The position numbers and the translations under genes are program-made. Under the pieces are notes generated by a model, which worked only from the letters and a program-made list of their open reading frames with translations, searched no databases and had not been told where the DNA came from. A stretch of DNA of 64,000 bases from Bacteroidota bacterium (GTDB taxonomy: Bacteria > Bacteroidota > Ignavibacteria > Kapaibacteriales > HRBIN21): assembly GCA_030550395.1 (NCBI GenBank), contig JAUQPL010000003.1, positions 1 to 64,000 of the forward strand. The letters run 5' to 3'. Of this stretch, positions 60,770 through 64,000 are shown piece after piece. Position 1 is the first letter of the stretch. Each line of letters begins with the position of its first letter.

Positions 60770-62186
60770 AGCGCTCGTGGGGCATGCAGCGGAGCTCCTG
60801 CGGCGCATGCTCCGCTCGGCTCAGCCACCCGATGCAGTAGCCCAAGAGTACTTCCGCCAGCGTTCGTATCTAGGAAGCAAGGAGAGACGGTTCGTTGCTG
60901 AGGTTACCTTTGCGGCAGTGCGCTGTTGGGGTATACTGCGGTGGTGTCTTGCACGGCAGTCTGCTCCTTCGGTATCGGTTTCTCCGGAGTGGCTTGTTGT
61001 CGTTGCGATGGGATATCTCGGTGTGCAGTTGGGGAATCCACACCTTGTGCCTGCTTTTGCTGCAGCCGCTCAGGTATCGGAGAACGAGCTGTGGGAAAAT
61101 CTCCTTACCCAGGTTGGATGGGGAGTTCGGGGGCTGAAGTGGCTTGAGGAACTTGGGCAGAGGGTGTGTGTGTTGGAGCGGGAGCTTCAGCTTCTTCTCC
61201 GGCAACCCTACTCGGAGTGGGGGCCGTTGCAGTGGGAGCTTTTCTCGGCTGCCTGCTCCTTCCCGGAGTGGATTTTGCGCTGCTGGATGGACAACCCGTG
61301 GACATCTCTGACCCCTGCGGAGGTCTTTCTGCTATGCCGAACACTCATGATGCCGGCGTTACCCTGCGTGCGGGTCAATACCATGCGGACCTCCCGCGAG
61401 CATCTCCTTGAGGAATTACGGCAGCGGGGTATTGCTGCAACCCCTACGGTGTTTTCGCCCGTTGGTATTCGGCTCTGGGAGAGAATTGCTGTGCATGGGT
61501 TAGAACCCTACCGCGCAGGGATGCTGGAGGTGCAGGAAGAGGGAAGCCAGTTGGTCGGCTACGCTGTCGCTCCGCAGGCAACGTGGCGTCTGTGGGATGC
61601 GTGTGCGGGGGCTGGGGGGAAGACACTTCACCTGGCGACTCTGCAGCAGGATCGGGGGGAAATCTGGGCCACCGATGTTGACGCTCTTCGGCTGCGGGCG
61701 TTGCGGCAGCGCCTCCGTCGTGCAGGTGTTCGCTCCGTCCGTGTTGGGGTTCTCCGCCCGCATGATTCCTTATCGAACCTACCGCGCCGCTTTGACGCAG
61801 TGTTGATAGATGCTCCGTGCTCCGGGATTGGCACAGTTCGCCGGACGCCGACGTTGAAATGGCGCCTCAGCCCTTCAGCGCTACGTCGCCATCAGCAGCG
61901 GCAGCTTCGCCTCCTGCAGCAGTATAGCTCTCGCGTGGCTCCCGGTGGGATTCTCGTCTACGCCACTTGCTCGTTGATGCCAGAGGAGAATTTCGGCGTG
62001 GTCACTCAGTTTCTCAAGCAGCATCCGGAGTGGGAGGCGGAGCCTATTGAGCCGGTATTTCAGTCGATGGGAATTCAGCTCCCGTGGATTCTGCCCCAGC
62101 GTCCGGAGTGTCTCCTGCTGCCCTCTCGGCATGGTACCGATGGCTTTTTCATCGCTCGGTTCCGCCGTCGGCACTCTAAGCGGTAG
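60759..62186 (+). CDS. rsmB: 16S rRNA m5C methyltransferase, RsmB/Sun family
   Basis: The ATG overlapping the reductase stop gives 475 residues. An N-terminal NusB-like helical domain (AELLRRMLRSAQPP, SKERRFVAEVTFAAVR) precedes a Rossmann domain: DACAGAGGKTLHLA, motif IV D351APC354SGIGTVRR and motif VI YATC404SLMPEEN; the two cysteines are the catalytic pair. It methylates C967 of 16S rRNA. Parts of the middle are poorly conserved. Confidence 0.9.
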   Translation: MRAEALVGHAAELLRRMLRSAQPPDAVAQEYFRQRSYLGSKERRFVAEVTFAAVRCWGILRWCLARQSAPSVSVSPEWLVVVAMGYLGVQLGNPHLVPAFAAAAQVSENELWENLLTQVGWGVRGLKWLEELGQRVCVLERELQLLLRQPYSEWGPLQWELFSAACSFPEWILRCWMDNPWTSLTPAEVFLLCRTLMMPALPCVRVNTMRTSREHLLEELRQRGIAATPTVFSPVGIRLWERIAVHGLEPYRAGMLEVQEEGSQLVGYAVAPQATWRLWDACAGAGGKTLHLATLQQDRGEIWATDVDALRLRALRQRLRRAGVRSVRVGVLRPHDSLSNLPRRFDAVLIDAPCSGIGTVRRTPTLKWRLSPSALRRHQQRQLRLLQQYSSRVAPGGILVYATCSLMPEENFGVVTQFLKQHPEWEAEPIEPVFQSMGIQLPWILPQRPECLLLPSRHGTDGFFIARFRRRHSKR

Positions 62187-63004
62187 CAGGCTTTGCGGGG
62201 GGAGATATCCAGCGAAAGATGACCTCCGTGCCGTAGTTGCCCCGGCGCCGAAAGTCTAGGAGGAAGAGGTCTCCTTGGCGTGGAGACATATGCCCAATTA
62301 GAACATTGCCCTGCGCGGCAGATTTCCTCTTCCCCATGGCGGACACTGAGGTAGAAGAAGAGCACATCTCCTGCTTCCCCACACAAGTTTGGCGGCGTAA
62401 GGCGAAGTCCTTCACCGAAGCGCCATTGTGCCACGATCCATCGTCCTTGGAGGTGTTCGGCGTCCAATAATCCAGAGACCAGGACACCGGCGAAGGCGTG
62501 GAAGACCTCTGGGGTGACGGTCCGATCGCATACAAGTCGGCTCTCGGTCAGGCCTGCCATGAGGAAGCCGCTGTCCGGGAGCACCAAGCTAGGGCGGAAG
62601 GGGAGCTCTTCCAGTACCCACAGCTCTTCGTCGTAGAGCATCATGCCGTAGAAGTCGTGTACCAGCACATCAATGGGCTCAGGGGGTACGAACTCCCGGA
62701 CATCGGCGCAGAGGAGATGTACCCGCCGGTGGTTGCCCAAGCGTCGCTGCGCAAGGCGGTAGAGCAGTCGGTTCCGTTCTACTGCGTAGACACGGCGTGC
62801 CCCTAGCCGGAGCAGTTCTTCAGAGAGTATACCCAGACCGCAACCGGCTTCCATGCAGACAGAACCCCGAATACGGTGCTGGTGCCTCCGCAGAAGGCGA
62901 CGGTATTCCCGCAGCCGCTGCCGGTCGTCGTAGATGCTGATGAAGGCTAATAGGTCATCGTACGTCCGGAATTGCCGGGGCGAGAGCCGATTGACAATAT
63001 CCAT
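62075..63004 (-). CDS. SAM-dependent methyltransferase (arginine-methyltransferase-like), apparent frameshift near 62,330
   Basis: A 309-residue open frame. The first ~230 residues look sound: VCMEAGCGLGILSEELLRLG (motif I), RVYAVERN and LVHDFYGMMLYDEEL resemble PRMT-like enzymes. After residue ~225 (VRHGEEE) the protein turns Cys/Arg/Pro-rich. In another frame the same DNA gives GNVLIGHMSPRQGDLFLLDF then GNYGTEVIFRWISPP and a stop at 62176, which fits a natural end. Either a real frameshift or a base error; the open frame as it stands overlaps rsmB by 112 bases, the alternative end by 11. Confidence 0.65.
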   Translation of the reverse strand: MDIVNRLSPRQFRTYDDLLAFISIYDDRQRLREYRRLLRRHQHRIRGSVCMEAGCGLGILSEELLRLGARRVYAVERNRLLYRLAQRRLGNHRRVHLLCADVREFVPPEPIDVLVHDFYGMMLYDEELWVLEELPFRPSLVLPDSGFLMAGLTESRLVCDRTVTPEVFHAFAGVLVSGLLDAEHLQGRWIVAQWRFGEGLRLTPPNLCGEAGDVLFFYLSVRHGEEEICRAGQCSNWAYVSTPRRPLPPRLSAPGQLRHGGHLSLDISPRKACYRLECRRRNRAMKKPSVPCREGSRRHSGRWGRIHGS

Positions 63005-63016
63005 GCCGACCGAGCA

Positions 63017-64000
63017 TCAGAGTAGAGGGAGTGCCCACCATGGCAGAACCTTCACAATCGGTTCCCGTTGGCTGAGTTCCCAGAGTTGGAGTGTGGAAAG
63101 GGCATAGCGGCGGAAATGTCGTGGCACACTGCCGAACGTGGCAGACAGGAAAGCTTTGCGTGTATCATCGGTCGGTTCTACCTGGAAGAGCTCCAATAAC
63201 AGTTCCAGCGGCTCTTTGCGGCGGGGAAATTCCAGGATGCGTACGGGTTTCTCAGGTGCGATACCCAGTCGCCGTTTGGCAAGCGCAATAGCTGTAGACA
63301 GGCCGCCCAAGGTGTCAACGAGCTTCACCCTGAAGGCTTCCTCGCCCGTCCAGACCCTGCCGCGAGCGCGTTCGCGAATCTGTTCTAAGCTCATCCGACG
63401 CTGTTGGGAGACGACCTGTAAGAAGTGCTGGTAGATGGCGGCTCCGAGTGTGCGGAAGCGTTGTCTCTCCCGCTCGCTGTAAGGGATGAAGGGGGTAGCT
63501 AGGGAGAAAGCCTCGGGATTACTCCCGACAGTGTCAATGCCAACTCCCAACTTCTGCGCAGTGCCGGCGAAGTTGAACATTATGAAAATCACCCCGATGG
63601 AGCCAGTCAGGGTTGACGGATGCGCAATGATGGTGTCGCAGCCGACAGCTAAGTAGTATCCTCCGGAAGCAGCAACATCGCTCAGAGAGGCATAGAGGGG
63701 TTTGTGCCGCGCGATTCGGCGCAGTTCCGTCCATATTGCATCCGATGCGAGGGCAGAGCCACCGGGACTATCCAGGCGTACAATGATAGCACCTACGTCT
63801 TCATTTCGCTCAGCTTCCCGAAGGGCTGCAATGAAGTCATCGGAAGCGATAGTCGGCTCGCTGAAGGGGTCCCCTGGACCTCTTCCCGGGACGATTCCTC
63901 CAACACCGTACACAATGGCAATAGCTGGCTTTTTGACCTCACGCTGGTGCCACTTCCGTACGGCTGTCGAACCTAAGTAGCGAGCAATGCTGATGAGGCG
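63017..64000 (-). CDS. sppA: Signal peptide peptidase SppA-like (S49), 5' end beyond window
   Basis: The frame is open to the right edge (328 residues visible), reading KKPAIAIVYGVGGIVPG as the start of the catalytic domain. IIVRLDSPGGSALASDAIW, the nucleophile serine in VAASGGYYLAVGCD, TGSIGVIF and ARGRVWTGEEAFRVKLVD are S49 motifs. It degrades signal peptides and membrane protein fragments. The N-terminal domain, with the catalytic lysine in long SppA proteins, is likely outside the window. Confidence 0.88.
   Translation of the reverse strand, partial: RLISIARYLGSTAVRKWHQREVKKPAIAIVYGVGGIVPGRGPGDPFSEPTIASDDFIAALREAERNEDVGAIIVRLDSPGGSALASDAIWTELRRIARHKPLYASLSDVAASGGYYLAVGCDTIIAHPSTLTGSIGVIFIMFNFAGTAQKLGVGIDTVGSNPEAFSLATPFIPYSERERQRFRTLGAAIYQHFLQVVSQQRRMSLEQIRERARGRVWTGEEAFRVKLVDTLGGLSTAIALAKRRLGIAPEKPVRILEFPRRKEPLELLLELFQVEPTDDTRKAFLSATFGSVPRHFRRYALSTLQLWELSQREPIVKVLPWWALPLL

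Noticed and set aside
1-64000. CRISPR array or intact insertion sequence
   Set aside because: No regularly spaced direct repeats and no complete transposase with terminal repeats were seen by reading.

Overview
The window reads as chromosomal DNA of a Gram-negative, flagellated bacterium of the Bacteroidota/Chlorobiota (FCB) superphylum. That placement is an inference from combined signals: a PorV/PorQ-family outer-membrane protein, a DUF4286 protein, a DUF151 nuclease fused to a UVR motif, a SecA with an enlarged insert and a SEC-C tail, TonB-dependent receptors, and repeated TAnnTTTG promoter -7 elements upstream of transcription units. Flagellar export genes argue against the core Bacteroidia and fit an Ignavibacteria/Kapabacteria-like lineage, but species or genus cannot be read from the sequence. 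Genes are packed tightly, with many ATGA/TAATG overlaps.

Layout. 1-~600: accessory scrap, consisting of the tail of an Eco57I-like methylase, a REP-like palindrome and a broken REP-associated (IS200/Y1-type) transposase. 595-5533 (-): speB-like ureohydrolase, dapD, a NatAB-type ABC exporter and an L,D-transpeptidase. 5737-10829 (+): flagellar export apparatus fliP-fliQ-fliR-flhB-flhA. 10922-13475 (+): etfB-etfA, a DUF151 nuclease and tRNA(CAT). 13480-14500: a decayed patch with a YceI pseudogene. 14502-17656 (+): an SQR-like flavoprotein and a TonB receptor with an OprC-like copper motif. 17676-19126 (-): cysteine desulfurase plus a coupled small protein. 19236-23532 (+): secA and rluD.

23420-37929 (-) is a very long co-directional block: pepA, ECF sigma/anti-sigma, TlpA, M24 peptidase, phosphohexomutase, DUF4286, acyltransferase, gatC, kdsB, Nudix, parA, parB, thioesterase, PorQ-like and a secreted hypothetical; then a terminator, yicC and gmk. 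38085-42331 (+): Tat-exported superoxide dismutase, a nucleotidyltransferase-methyltransferase-epimerase set for a surface glycan, and a glutaryl-CoA-dehydrogenase-like enzyme that would pass electrons to ETF. 42328-46419: SRAP protein (-), an unlisted 46-aa membrane protein, a beta-barrel protein, tRNA-Phe (-) and a heparinase II/III-like protein.

46388-49480 (-): a TonB receptor controlled by a clear TPP riboswitch, with its own promoter and a perfect Shine-Dalgarno-sequestering hairpin, so a thiamine or thiamine-precursor importer; upstream is a small beta-barrel protein. 49523-58739 (-): three-subunit transhydrogenase (pntA1-pntA2-pntB), dcd, a lone nuoD, a TrmH-type methyltransferase, two glycosyltransferases and an amino-sugar acetyltransferase/aminotransferase pair. 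58870-62186 (+): ArsR regulator, tandem DoxX proteins, FMN reductase and an RsmB-like methyltransferase. 62075-64000 (-): a methyltransferase with an apparent frameshift and a truncated SppA-type protease.

No CRISPR array, rRNA, complete insertion sequence or intact prophage was seen. The most distinctive findings are the TPP-riboswitch TonB unit and the putative copper TonB receptor.
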